A stretch of DNA of 64,000 nt from Massariosphaeria phaeospora (Eukaryota > Ascomycota > Dothideomycetes > Pleosporales), in contig JAADJZ010000006.1 in NCBI GenBank assembly GCA_011032825.1, positions 1,116,001 through 1,180,000 on the forward strand. Direction: 5' to 3'. The notes beneath the pieces were generated by a model. The model saw only the letters and a list, made by a program, of their open reading frames with translations, had not been told where the DNA came from and made no database searches. Positions 1-10,096 of this stretch are shown piece after piece; positions within the stretch are counted from its first letter, which is position 1; every line of letters begins with the position of its first letter. Made by a program: the position numbers and the translations under genes.

Positions 1-1262
1 ATCCCAAAACCATCAACATCACGGCCGAGACAGTAGCGGACGACAAATACCTCCAACCCACACTACAGGACGATGCGTTGCTGTTCGAACTCGGTGACTT
101 TATGCCTGAGACTGATACCAAGACTGTTGATTATGACGAGTATGAGGCCATGCATAAGAACGTACCCGAAGGCGTAGAAAAGATTGATCTCAAGGACGAC
201 CGCGATACGAGCTATTTCGACTCTTACAAGGGCGCTGGGATCCATCGCGAGATGATCGAAGACCGCGTAAGAACAGAAGGCTACCGGGATTTCATTGAAA
301 AGAACTCTGAACTCTTTGCGGGCAAGGTTGTTCTGGATGTCGGATGTGGCACCGGTATTCTATCACTGTTTTGCGCACGTGCGGGGGCGAAGAAGGTGTT
401 TGCGGTGGATAACTCGGACATCGCAATACGTGCAAAAGAGATCGTCGCTAAGAATGGGTATCAAGATCGCGTGGAGGTGATCCAGGGCAAGATTGAAGAC
501 TTCAACACGCAGAGGCTGATCGGAAAGGGGAAGGTCGACATCATTATCTCGGAATGGATGGGGTATGGTCTGTTGTTCGAAGGCATGCTGGACTCGGTCC
601 TCCGCGCGCGAGAATTGTATCTAAAAGAAGGAGGGATCATGGTTCCGTCACACTGCACGCTTCGCATTGCGCCTATTTCCGACAAGGACTGGATATCCGA
701 AAGCACCAGCGAGAAATTCTGGGACGATATCTACGGCTTCGATTTCTCTACGATGGTTCCTGGAGGCGCGCTGAACGACCGCGATATTGGCGTCCTTGAC
801 GTTCCGACCTCAGCTATCTCCGGTTCTGCCTCTACCTTCTACACTCTCGACATCTCGCGCATCACAGTCAAGGAGTTAGATTTCACGTCCTCTTTTACCA
901 CAACAATATCACGCGACGTATCCTCTCTAGATGCGTTTGCAATATGGTTCGACACATTCTTTCTCCCTCCGGGCTCAGCGCAAGACGCAGCGACGATAGA
1001 CGTGGACGGGTGGAATAAGAACGGCGAGCCAGGTGTTGGTTTCTCAACTGGACCGATGGGCACACCAACACATTGGCACCAAGCTGTATTACTCGCTGGC
1101 AAAGAGGAGAGGGAAGTGAATCTGAAGGCAGGCAGTGTGCTCAAGGGCACCGTGACGTACAACAAAGAAAAGAGGGACGCTAGAGGGATTGACGTGAGCA
1201 TTGCTTGGGAAGCAGAGGGTACGCAAGGTCCTGTCAAGGGAAGCTTTACACGGACAATGTAA
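1..1262 (+). CDS. Protein arginine N-methyltransferase, PRMT3-like (5' truncated by window edge)
   Basis: This is the C-terminal ~420 residues of a class I protein arginine methyltransferase, which transfers methyl groups from S-adenosylmethionine to arginines of proteins such as ribosomal and RNA-binding proteins. The frame is open from base 3, so the start codon lies outside the window; the ATG-less start often assigned at base 78 is only an internal TTG. Visible motifs are the SAM-binding VLDVGCGTGILS (motif I), the double-E loop SEWMGYGLLFEGML with both catalytic glutamates, and the THW loop (THWHQAVLL). The acidic stretch just before the catalytic core resembles PRMT3 (fungal RmtB) more than PRMT1, and PRMT3 would carry an N-terminal C2H2 zinc finger in the missing part. 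No lesion is seen and the stop is TAA at 1260-1262. The family call is firm; the PRMT3 subtype is inference. Confidence 0.93.
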   Translation, partial: PKTINITAETVADDKYLQPTLQDDALLFELGDFMPETDTKTVDYDEYEAMHKNVPEGVEKIDLKDDRDTSYFDSYKGAGIHREMIEDRVRTEGYRDFIEKNSELFAGKVVLDVGCGTGILSLFCARAGAKKVFAVDNSDIAIRAKEIVAKNGYQDRVEVIQGKIEDFNTQRLIGKGKVDIIISEWMGYGLLFEGMLDSVLRARELYLKEGGIMVPSHCTLRIAPISDKDWISESTSEKFWDDIYGFDFSTMVPGGALNDRDIGVLDVPTSAISGSASTFYTLDISRITVKELDFTSSFTTTISRDVSSLDAFAIWFDTFFLPPGSAQDAATIDVDGWNKNGEPGVGFSTGPMGTPTHWHQAVLLAGKEEREVNLKAGSVLKGTVTYNKEKRDARGIDVSIAWEAEGTQGPVKGSFTRTM

Positions 1263-2469
1263 TAGCGATACCACGCATACCGGCGACTGGCATTCTCAGG
1301 CTCGTCTCTGTAGTGGAAAGATACCGAGTACAGGTTGCAGATGTCGTTCACAGGAAGAACGAAAGGAAAAGTTAACATAACACTTTTCAGCAATGGAACA
1401 CTTGTGGCTCAGCCAGACTTAGCCAAGCCCTCCATATTACGAGACTGCATGTACATTTGCCTGGCTACTGACAAGATGCGTCGTGGAGTGCTAGTATGAG
1501 ACCGATCAGCCGTTCAACTAAGTGTTTTCCCGGTTCACCATAAGGAGGGACGTGAGTGTAGTTGCGCCAAGAGACAACGAAATCTATGGTTACAGACTAA
1601 TGACGGACGATAAGAGAAGAAAAACTCAAGACTTAGATATCTAGCGAAGTATGCAGACATCGACGAGACACGGTCTCTGTGTTGACTTGGCGTAACGGCT
1701 GCAATGTGGAGTTCAGCGAGTCTGGGAGCACACTTGATTCACGCTCCGATTGAGGCCATATTGATGGCTCTTTCGATGGCATGGTTGGGTAAAGAGATGG
1801 AAAACAGAGTGGCTCCTAGCTTCTAAGATTGCCAAGGCGCCAGTACCCTTTTCAGCTAGCGCACAGGATTCTCTCTGGCGACGTCCTGTGAAATCTCCCC
1901 ACCACATTCACTAACCAGCGTACCACATACAACAACATGTTGCGCGCTGAGGATAGTTCGATGCCGGATGAGGCGACTAGGCTCTTCGACTTGACGCCTG
2001 TTTCCCTGCCCTGGAAACCGACTGACATGCGTCGCCCGTTCAGCAAGCCGTCGAATGGGACCGACGATGCTGGTGCGGCCCCGCCTCCCAGTATAGATTT
2101 GTATCAGTGAAAGTTTCTTTGTTGATTCATTCCCTCTCTTTGTCTCATTGTTCTATTGGTCGGAAGCCGCATTTTCTTACCATGGCCTGTCTTTGTCAGC
2201 AGCGGCTGCTACACGTCCTAAAGCGTCGCACTGGGAAACGTCCTTGACATTGTGAACTACCAATGTCATCGTCTCTGGCCACACTTTCACTGCAGGCGGC
2301 GGGAGCAGACGCCACAATGGTGGCACCGCCCCGGTATATTAGGCCGTGTTCTTCTTCTTCCCCAGGACATTACACCCTCCACGCATCCGCCTCAACCACC
2401 CACCACCACCATTGAGACGCGATCTTTCTCAAAACCACACGAAATCTCTAAAGAATAACACAACACGTC
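1263..2469. other. Intergenic, no gene seen
   Basis: About 1.2 kb between the methyltransferase stop and the next gene. Only short open frames without family resemblance are present. The last ~100 bases before 2470 are pyrimidine- and A-rich (CACC repeats, then an AAGAATAACACAACACGTC leader), which suits a fungal 5' leader. Confidence 0.6.
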
Positions 2470-4185
2470 ATGGACACTCCCTCCACGAAACGTCGCGCGT
2501 CTTCCGCGTCACTGCCTGATGAGCACGCGGCCAAGAAGCACAAGGCCGAGTATGCCACACCTCCACGCGCGGCAACCCCACCGATGGCGCTGTCCAACCC
2601 ATCCTTACCTTCTAACGAGACTAGCGACCGAGCAAATCCTCAAGAAGACGCGGTCGCAAAAGCTCCTGATCATACCGCCTCCGCCCCTGCCACGCCTGTA
2701 TCTCCTCTGACACCCCTCCCTGACACTTCTGCTGAGCATGATCTCATGGAAGGCATCCAATCGGCAAACGAAGACAATAAGGAAGTCAAGCGGACCAAGA
2801 GCCATCACCCAAAGACTCTCTTCAACCGTTTCAACCCTCCTCTCAACTTAGTATTGCCTGAGATGAACGATGCTTGGGGTAGAAAGCCCATGCCGGGCCC
2901 GGAAGGACCTCAACCCCATCCGAATTCACCACCTGCCCGCACCAGCAACGCTGCAACAAATCCACCTCTGTTGGAAAACCGTCAGCAGCGTTACAAGCGT
3001 GGTTCGCGATACGTGAAGTCGTTCGGGCCACTCCCAGCTGAGGATCCCAATGGTCCAGACCTCGATCAGGAGGAAATGTTGGTGCTGCAGCTGATCGATA
3101 TGCGCACTGACAAGGTGACTGGTCAGCCTCGACGCAAGCCCGTCTATTACGTCTATGAGCATGGTACCCCCAAGGACTGGAACAATAAGCAGACAGTCAA
3201 GCTTCTCAACGATCGACGTGGGCAGACCATCGATCGTGTGACCGGCGATGCGCCGTGGACCCAGCTCGAGCGTCGATTCCTCGCGTCCCTACTCGAAGAA
3301 TTCCCGGATGCCTCTATCACGGAGCTGACTGAGCGTTTCAATTGGCGCTTCATGGGCAAGGAGTGCGCTCAAGAGACAATGTTTGCTTGGGATTACATTT
3401 CGACTGGGCGCACCATTGAGAGCGTTCGTTACGAGTATCTGACCTGGAAGGCGTTCTACGATGTGGGTGAATACCCAGAGCGCCCTCGCGAGCAGACGGA
3501 CAAGAGCGAGGAGGGAATTGCCGCCGAAAAGATCCGCAAGATTAGGATGGCCTGCTTTGGAAAGAAGAAGGCCCTAGGCGGTAGACAAAAGCCTGATGCT
3601 GATAGGGATGATGCATCAGGCGATGAGGAGGGCCCAAAGCAGAAGGCTCCGCGAAAGATGGCTGTACCTAAGTCTCGGAAGCCTACTAAGAAGAAGAGCG
3701 ATGAGATGGTTGTGGACTCTGAGATCGATGAGGTGCTGGTCAAGCCAACCTCTCTCGATGAAGAGCTTCTGGTACTGGGTGGCTTCTACGATCACGAGGA
3801 AGTCAACAACTCTGGTCCGTCCAGCCCGCCATCGAGCTATCCGGCTACTCCGCGCTCTTCTTTCGTTGAGGCAGAGGTCGAGGTTCAAGGCACGGCCTCG
3901 GACGCTGTCGCAAAGGATCATCTGTCGATCTCAGATATGTTGAATCCTGCATCCGACAAGATCATTGAGATTTCGTCCGCACAGCGCGAGTACGATCCGG
4001 CCTCTGTTCCTTTCCCTGGACCAGGCCTGACCTACGAGAGTTCGGAGGAAGATGAGGCTCAGCGTGCGTCTGTCGAACACTGTAAGATCCGCGAAACCAA
4101 GACTCAGGCAAACACTAACATTAACGTCCAGCCTGAACCCATCGCATTCGAAGATGAGCTCGAAGAAGGCGAGATTCGCGAGTAA
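2470..4185 (+). CDS. Putative nuclear protein with Myb/SANT-like helical region
   Basis: A single-exon 571-residue protein of unknown function. The start is the first ATG after an A/C-rich leader. The N-terminus carries basic nuclear-localisation-like stretches (TKRRASS, AAKKHKAEY) followed by a Pro/Ser/Thr-rich region. Around residues 260-345 there is a compact, Trp/aromatic-rich segment (PWTQLERRFLASLLEEF, ELTERFNWRF, SVRYEYLTWKAFYDVGEYP) that resembles a Myb/SANT or homeodomain-like three-helix fold. It is followed by Lys/Arg-rich stretches (KAPRKMAVPKSRKPTKKKS), and the C-terminus is acidic (ELEEGEIRE). I would expect a lineage-restricted DNA- or chromatin-associated protein. The function is inferred only from composition and the helical region. 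Confidence 0.8.
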   Translation: MDTPSTKRRASSASLPDEHAAKKHKAEYATPPRAATPPMALSNPSLPSNETSDRANPQEDAVAKAPDHTASAPATPVSPLTPLPDTSAEHDLMEGIQSANEDNKEVKRTKSHHPKTLFNRFNPPLNLVLPEMNDAWGRKPMPGPEGPQPHPNSPPARTSNAATNPPLLENRQQRYKRGSRYVKSFGPLPAEDPNGPDLDQEEMLVLQLIDMRTDKVTGQPRRKPVYYVYEHGTPKDWNNKQTVKLLNDRRGQTIDRVTGDAPWTQLERRFLASLLEEFPDASITELTERFNWRFMGKECAQETMFAWDYISTGRTIESVRYEYLTWKAFYDVGEYPERPREQTDKSEEGIAAEKIRKIRMACFGKKKALGGRQKPDADRDDASGDEEGPKQKAPRKMAVPKSRKPTKKKSDEMVVDSEIDEVLVKPTSLDEELLVLGGFYDHEEVNNSGPSSPPSSYPATPRSSFVEAEVEVQGTASDAVAKDHLSISDMLNPASDKIIEISSAQREYDPASVPFPGPGLTYESSEEDEAQRASVEHCKIRETKTQANTNINVQPEPIAFEDELEEGEIRE

Positions 4186-6212
4186 GCGGTCTACCTCATT
4201 GCGCTATCCGACATCTTCAGGGTAGATATTGTTTTCTCTGTTGTTGATACATCTAGCATGCATTGAACTAGCGAGTTGTTGCACAAGTTTTGCATAGTAA
4301 GTTCGGGTTCCTTTGCGGGGAACTCTGCACTAGAACAGTCAGCATTAAGTATATATGGTATCGTCTTTTCCACATTTTCAACATTTCCCTGTCGTCTCTC
4401 CGCTCAATGCAGCTGTACACATGCTCGAGTTATATCAATAGACGACACGTCAGACGATACGTCAGGTGTGATAATAAACATACAGTTTTCCTACTTCCAT
4501 CTACTTCCATCTACTTCCAACTATTGCTTGAAGTATGTCAACCGTGCAGTGTGTAGTATCCGAGTAGCCCCATCTGCTGGTAGACGAGCATTAGTAGTCG
4601 CGCACACCTTTTCCGCTATGCATCACGCCTTTTAACACGACGACATCAATAGCGCAGCGCCTCCGAGAAATAATGTCGGATTCCTACAAAAGACGAGCAC
4701 CCCAGCCAAAGGATTCCCGTAGTAAACATGGCGATTCTCCGTCGGCCACCTACACCGGACTTCGCCAAGGATGCATGCGTCGGACATGGGGCACACGAAG
4801 AAAAACTACCTGGCAACTCCGGGCGAAGAAAGTATCAGCCGCGCCTTGCGCATGGCCTGGCCAGATGTCCCCAACCTCCAAACAAACCACGGGTAGAAAA
4901 ACGAAGATGTACAACTGTTGGTATTTCCCTCGTGCGAGTGGTTGCGATGTTGGTGTTCGCTGCAGAGTCACGACCAAGCTCCAACTATGTGGGTCACGGG
5001 TCGAACGGTACGTCCGGGGACTATACCTGGGTATCAATCTGAAACGCCTGGCCTGTTTGCAATCGATTGAGATCTTGAATTTATCTTCCGTGAGCAGGAC
5101 TCGCGCGAGCATGACATCGAGGAACTGTCTGGAAGCTGGTGGTTCATGGCGACGATGTCGTTGCAGGAGATGTCGTTGCCGATTCCCGGGTCGTGGTCGT
5201 GGCTGCTGCTTCCGGCTCGAGGGCGAGTTTCATGCCTTCCGTTCGGGGGCAGCGGCGCCGGTGCATGTGGAAGGGGCGATGGATAGGGGGGACATGTGAT
5301 GCTCATCAATGATAAATAAATGCTGTTTATCAACTGCAATTAATTGTGAACGGCAACGGCGCTGGATGCATATCGATAGCGATCGTCATTGGAGGATTCC
5401 CTCGATGCTGCAAGCAGCAAGGCGCGCCAGAATTGAGGGGAGATCGCCACCGTTTAGTTGCTCCCCTGCGATTATTGGCTGTGGGGTCTGGACGGCCGTG
5501 GTTCGCGTGCTGTGCGCGTGCCCTCAGCGTGAAGCGTGTCCAGTCGTCGGCCATGCAGCGCGCGCAGAGTCGCCGTGTGCCAGGCAGCGCGTGAAGGGAC
5601 TGGCCGGGCGCGCGAAAGCAGCACCACCACGCGCGCACATGGCGGGCAGCTCGCCAGCCCACAGCCCATCACGAAGCCCCGGTGCGGAGAGGCGCTCGAT
5701 GCGCCAGGGTGCTAATGAGCGCGGCCCCCGCGGCGGCCTGTGATGGCGACGGATGGATGTTGCCAAGCCTGGACCCCTTCCCTTCAGATAAGCTAGCGAC
5801 GACCTCCTTTACGCATCGAGCGCCCTCCACCAAAGCTTGTCCTGGTGGTCCCCTCCCGCCAGCCTCTGCCTCACGCTCTTTTGCCTGCAGTCTTTCTGCT
5901 CGACACTCATTATTACCCTGTGTTGCCAGTGCCCGCGCGTGCTGCTCACTCATTCCGTGCGTGTTTGCTGCATCAACGAGCTTTCCGCTATAGCTGGCCG
6001 AGAGTCGCCCGCTCATTCGAAACAGCCTCGCCGCCAGCACCGTTTACACCTCGAACGGATCGTACCACAGCCGGGCTGCATTAGGAAGACGCCCAGAAGC
6101 GCGCGCCGGAGCATAACGACATCATTCTTAGCCTCTCCCGCGTCTCGTACCACCATTCCGAATTATTGCTGCAGATGTCAACACCTTGACAAAGACGAAT
6201 TGAACAGCCAAC
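4186..6212. other. Long intergenic or 5' leader region, no convincing gene
   Basis: Two kilobases between the Myb-like gene and the TBC gene. Several open frames of 80-216 codons exist (for example 4673-5299 and 5837-6487), but they are rich in Arg/Cys/Ser, overlap one another on both strands and resemble no family. The 5700-6200 part is GC-rich and pyrimidine-rich and probably holds the promoter and long 5' leader of the TBC gene. Confidence 0.5.
4491..4520. repeat. Tandem 10-bp repeat (CTACTTCCAT) x3
   Basis: Three consecutive copies of CTACTTCCAT, the third ending in A instead of T. It lies in non-coding DNA between two genes. No function is evident. Confidence 0.9.
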
Positions 6213-9200
6213 ATGGACGTCGAGAGCGAGAACACGGTGCAGAGCCCGCAGGACGTGGTGGAGCGCTCGCCCAGGACACATGTGGACAGCCAGCCGTTGC
6301 CCACGGACTCGATGGTGACGGTCCCGCTCTCCGAGTCCGACGGAGGAAATGCGGCAGAGCAACAGGAAGAAGACGAACCGGCTACGTTGCCACATCCAGA
6401 GATTGTTGTGGAAGAAAAGCGCTTCTCGTCACGGCCTACCTCGCTAGAAATATTAGGAAATATGCAGGAGCGCAACAGCCAGGATAGCAGCATCCGCACC
6501 CCCTCTATGAGCAGCCCTACCATATCACTACCCGATGAGGACATAGAACAGACACCGGACTCGGGCAAGAGGGGGAGGAGTAACAGCAATGGGTCGGATG
6601 AGAGCGCACACGTCGATTGGGTCGGCTTGGAGAAGAAGGAAGAGCAAGAGCCCCAGGAGGACGGGCAGGATGAGGTGAGCTTTCTCGAATGCATCGAGTA
6701 CCTATAACTGACATATCTAGGCAATGGCATTGCTATTAGCGCGGTTAGAACAGGAGAATAACGCTCTCCTGTCTGATAAGAAGTCCGCCACGCAACATGT
6801 TCGGTCCCGCAGCCAGTCCCGACCTCCATCGATCAGCGAACTGAAGCGCTTGGTAGAGGAACAAGATGCCTCGCAAGTCCGATACTCCCAACTACCGTCG
6901 CCTCCGCCAATGACACAGATCGAGTTCTGGACAGCTTTGGCTCGGGATTACCCGCAAACGGTGCAGCGGTTACCCACCCTCACACTCAACAAGATTCGTG
7001 GCGGCATACCCGATCCAATACGCGGAGTAGTCTGGCAGAGCGCTTCCGGCGCGAGGGTGAAGCTCATCGAGGATCAATACGATACGCTATGTGGCGAATC
7101 GAGCCCGTATGAGAACATAATCAACAAGGATCTTGGGCGGAGTTTTCCAGGTGTGGAAATGTTCAAAGATCCTGAAGGAGAGGGTCAGAAGATGCTTGGC
7201 CGCGTACTGAAGTGTTTTAGCCTGTATGACCACAAGATTGGATATTGTCAAGGGCTGGGTTTCCTGGTGGGCCCGCTGTTGATGAAGATGGGGGAGAAGG
7301 AGGCATTCTGTGTTCTCGTACGGTATGTTCAACGAAACATCACAAGGTAGAAGGCACCTGCTAATCATCAATAGGCTCATGGAGGACTATGACTTGCGGT
7401 CGTGCTTTTTACCCGACCTTTCCGGTTTGCATTTGCGCATCTACCAGTTCCAACGCCTATTACAGCAACACATGCCACAATTAGCCGCCCATCTCGAATC
7501 GCTCCAGGTCGAATCAGCGTACCTGTCGCAGTGGTTCCTCTCATTTTTTGCCGTAACATGTCCACTACCGATGTTATTCCGTATCTACGACGTATTATTT
7601 GCAGAAGGCGCATCCGAAACCATCATGCGGGTAGCGCTAGCACTTATGAAGAGGAACGAGCAGAAGATTATTGGACTAACCGAGTTCGAAGATGTCATGC
7701 AGTTGCTGTTGGGCCGCGCCCTATGGGATCCGTACGGCCTGAATGCGAAATCGGCTGATGATCTTGTAAATGACTTCGTGAGCTTTACGAACAGTGTCAC
7801 AAGAGAGAGCCTTCAGGGCCTGGAAGCGAGCTTCAAGGAAGCCCAAGAGAAGGAAACTTCGAGATTGAACGTGCAAAAGTCGGCCACATCCTTTTTAGGC
7901 CGGTTATGGGGTCCTTCCAACTCGTCCACCAAATCTGCGGCGCTCAGCCCAGGACTCTCGGCACCTTCTAGACCAATCAGCTTTCTTCGCCGTACTCCGT
8001 CGAAGCAAAGCCTTGCCTCAACACTAAACTCGACAGAGGGCTCCGACACTTCGACGAATACACAGAGCACTGCGCTCACAGATATATCGCGAGGTTCCGG
8101 CGATGCTATGTCACTTAAGTCGGGCCATGGATCTACCGCATTCTCGATCAAGGCAGGACTTTCTGTAAAGGACCGAGATCTACATTATCAAATCGAGCAG
8201 CTTCTTTTATCTGTCAGCCAACTACAGCGGCAGAATAGCGAGTTGGAGGCTGCATTGCAGAAGCAGCGCGAAGACCGCAAGGAAGACCACCGGATTGTGC
8301 GAACTGTTCTGGACAAGATGCGGAACAAGCAATCTTCACTCGTCACCCCATCTACTCGACAGTATCGTCGCCGGACGACTATAACTGCGGCGACAGTCAT
8401 AGCGTCTTCGGCCGAAGAACTTTCATCCGCTACCCTTCCCCAAGAAGTTGAAGAAGTGGCCGAGGCGCTCGACAAACGCTTCCCATCACATCAATCTCAC
8501 CATCGCGCATCCTCTATGTTCGAAACGAAAGAAGTCCTACGGGACAGTCTATCCCGAACAAAAGAGCAGCTCTCCTCAGAGACGATCCGCGCCCAAGCAC
8601 TAGCCCGCGAACTCAGCGACCGCGAAGCCGAGCTCAACATCGCCCGTGACGCTATCAAAGATACGCGCCACCGCCTCCAAGAATCCTACAACCAGTCCCA
8701 AAAGCTCGAAAAGGCGGTCCAGGACCTGCGCCAAAACGCACGCAAGGGCTCCGTCGCCTGGACCGACACTACGCCCGACACATCGCCCTCGCTCTCGCGC
8801 TCCAACACCGCCGACAGCATGGTCTCGACGACAGGCGGCCTGCGCGAGCTGCGCCTCGGCCGCTCCGGCAGCACCAAGAGCCAGAAATCCGGCCACGCAG
8901 CGCCCCCGCAGCATTCGTTCACGAAGCGCAGTTCGAGTCTCGCGACGCAGTCGGTGCTCGCGTCGACGGAGAACCAGGCGCCTGCGGACAACGAGGCGTT
9001 GCTACTCGAACTCGTCAACGCGAAGACGGCTGAGGCGGTTGCGAAGCAGGAGCTCGAGGAGATGCGGAATAAGTTCGACAGTATGCGGCGCGCGATGGGC
9101 GTGCAGACGCCGGGGGTTACAGCTTCGATGATGCCGCCGTCCGGGTTGGCGGTCACGACGTCGTTGGCGTCGGCTACGGCGCACACACCCGCGGCGGTGA

Positions 9201-9283
9201 GTGCGCCGCCCGCGGCTGGGGGGTGGACGTGGGGCGGGTGGAAGAGGACGGTTAGTTCGAGTGGTGGGGTGGCGCCGCAGTGA
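6213..9283 (+). CDS. TBC-domain Rab GTPase-activating protein (Gyp5/EVI5-like), three exons
   Basis: Exons 6213-6674, 6721-7322 and 7375-9283 join in frame to 990 residues. Intron 1 (46 bp) and intron 2 (52 bp) have GT-AG ends. The protein would stimulate GTP hydrolysis by a Rab in membrane traffic. The TBC domain starts near residue 225; it shows the arginine-finger motif IPDPIRGVVW (about 249-258) and the glutamine-finger motif IGYCQGLGFL (about 326-335). Intron 2 falls inside the TBC domain, between AFCVLVR and LMEDYDL. The N-terminus is acidic and Ser-rich. The C-terminal half contains Ser/Thr-rich linkers and heptad-like coiled coils (IEQLLLSVSQLQRQNSELEA; further ones near bases 8520-8720 and 9000-9090). 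The arrangement matches fungal Gyp5/Gyl1 and animal EVI5-type GAPs. The particular Rab target cannot be read from the sequence. Confidence 0.92.
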
Positions 9284-10096
9284 GGGGCGGCAGCTGGATT
9301 GATAGGAAAGAGGGTGTATATAGGAGGATGGCAAGAGTCTGTTGGAGAGCATCTGGAGAGAGTTGATATGTGTATGTATGTTTGGAAGGGGTCAGACAAA
9401 CATATAGAGAAAGAGATAGGTAGCCTGATGGATGTCGGGTGGAGATATGATATGAGTTGATGTTGATGCTGATACCTACCTACCTCACTTGGGTCTCTGT
9501 TTTTGCCGTACTACGGATGTGTCTGGTTGGATAGGTAGTCTATTCAAGGGGCCGGAGGCAAGGCCATCGATAAAGTGGAGCTAACTCGATGTGTGTGTGG
9601 GTAGGTAGTCTATTGATCAGTTGGAGACATCAATTCGGTCCATTGGACGAGGGCTTGTGAAGTTGTCGCGTTCTGTCTGGTGTCACATCGATCGACCAAT
9701 TCAAAGCCTAGCCTAATTGGGAATAGCTTCATCCGAAATATCCTCACTGGGCACTCTCATCCCATCCCCCATGACATAGACATTCATTACATCTACTCAA
9801 TTGCAACATTTGGCTCGAAGGCGTTCTGTCTCACTATTCCGGCTACGCTGTCCAGTGTGTGTCGGTCAGGTTGATTTGACTCCGACGAGGCTGAAAAGGG
9901 CAATTATGCAATATGCAAGAGACCCCTCTTTCGTGCAGCGCGGGGCTGGGAAAGGCTGAGCGGGCTGAAAGGGTTCAGGCAACGACGACGTTGATAAGGC
10001 TAGGCTGCCTCGCGCTCATTGTCGCTCTTACTCGCGCTACTCAGCACGTCGCTACTCGTCCCACGCACTAGCTCGCTGCCGCTCGCTATTGCCACA
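9284..10096. other. Intergenic region, no gene seen
   Basis: About 0.8 kb between the TBC and HET genes. The 13-bp word TAGGTAGTCTATT occurs twice, near 9532 and 9602, among GGTAGG/CCTACC-rich DNA. No coding signal is visible. The open frame of the following HET gene extends back to a TTG at 10019, but this part is probably leader. Confidence 0.5.

Noticed and set aside
4673..5299. 208-codon open frame on the plus strand
   Set aside because: Arg/Cys/Ser-rich product without any family resemblance, overlapped by equally long frames on the other strand; looks like chance in GC-rich DNA.
5837..6487. 216-codon open frame overlapping the start of the TBC gene
   Set aside because: It runs in another frame into the well-supported first exon of the TBC gene and its product is low-complexity.
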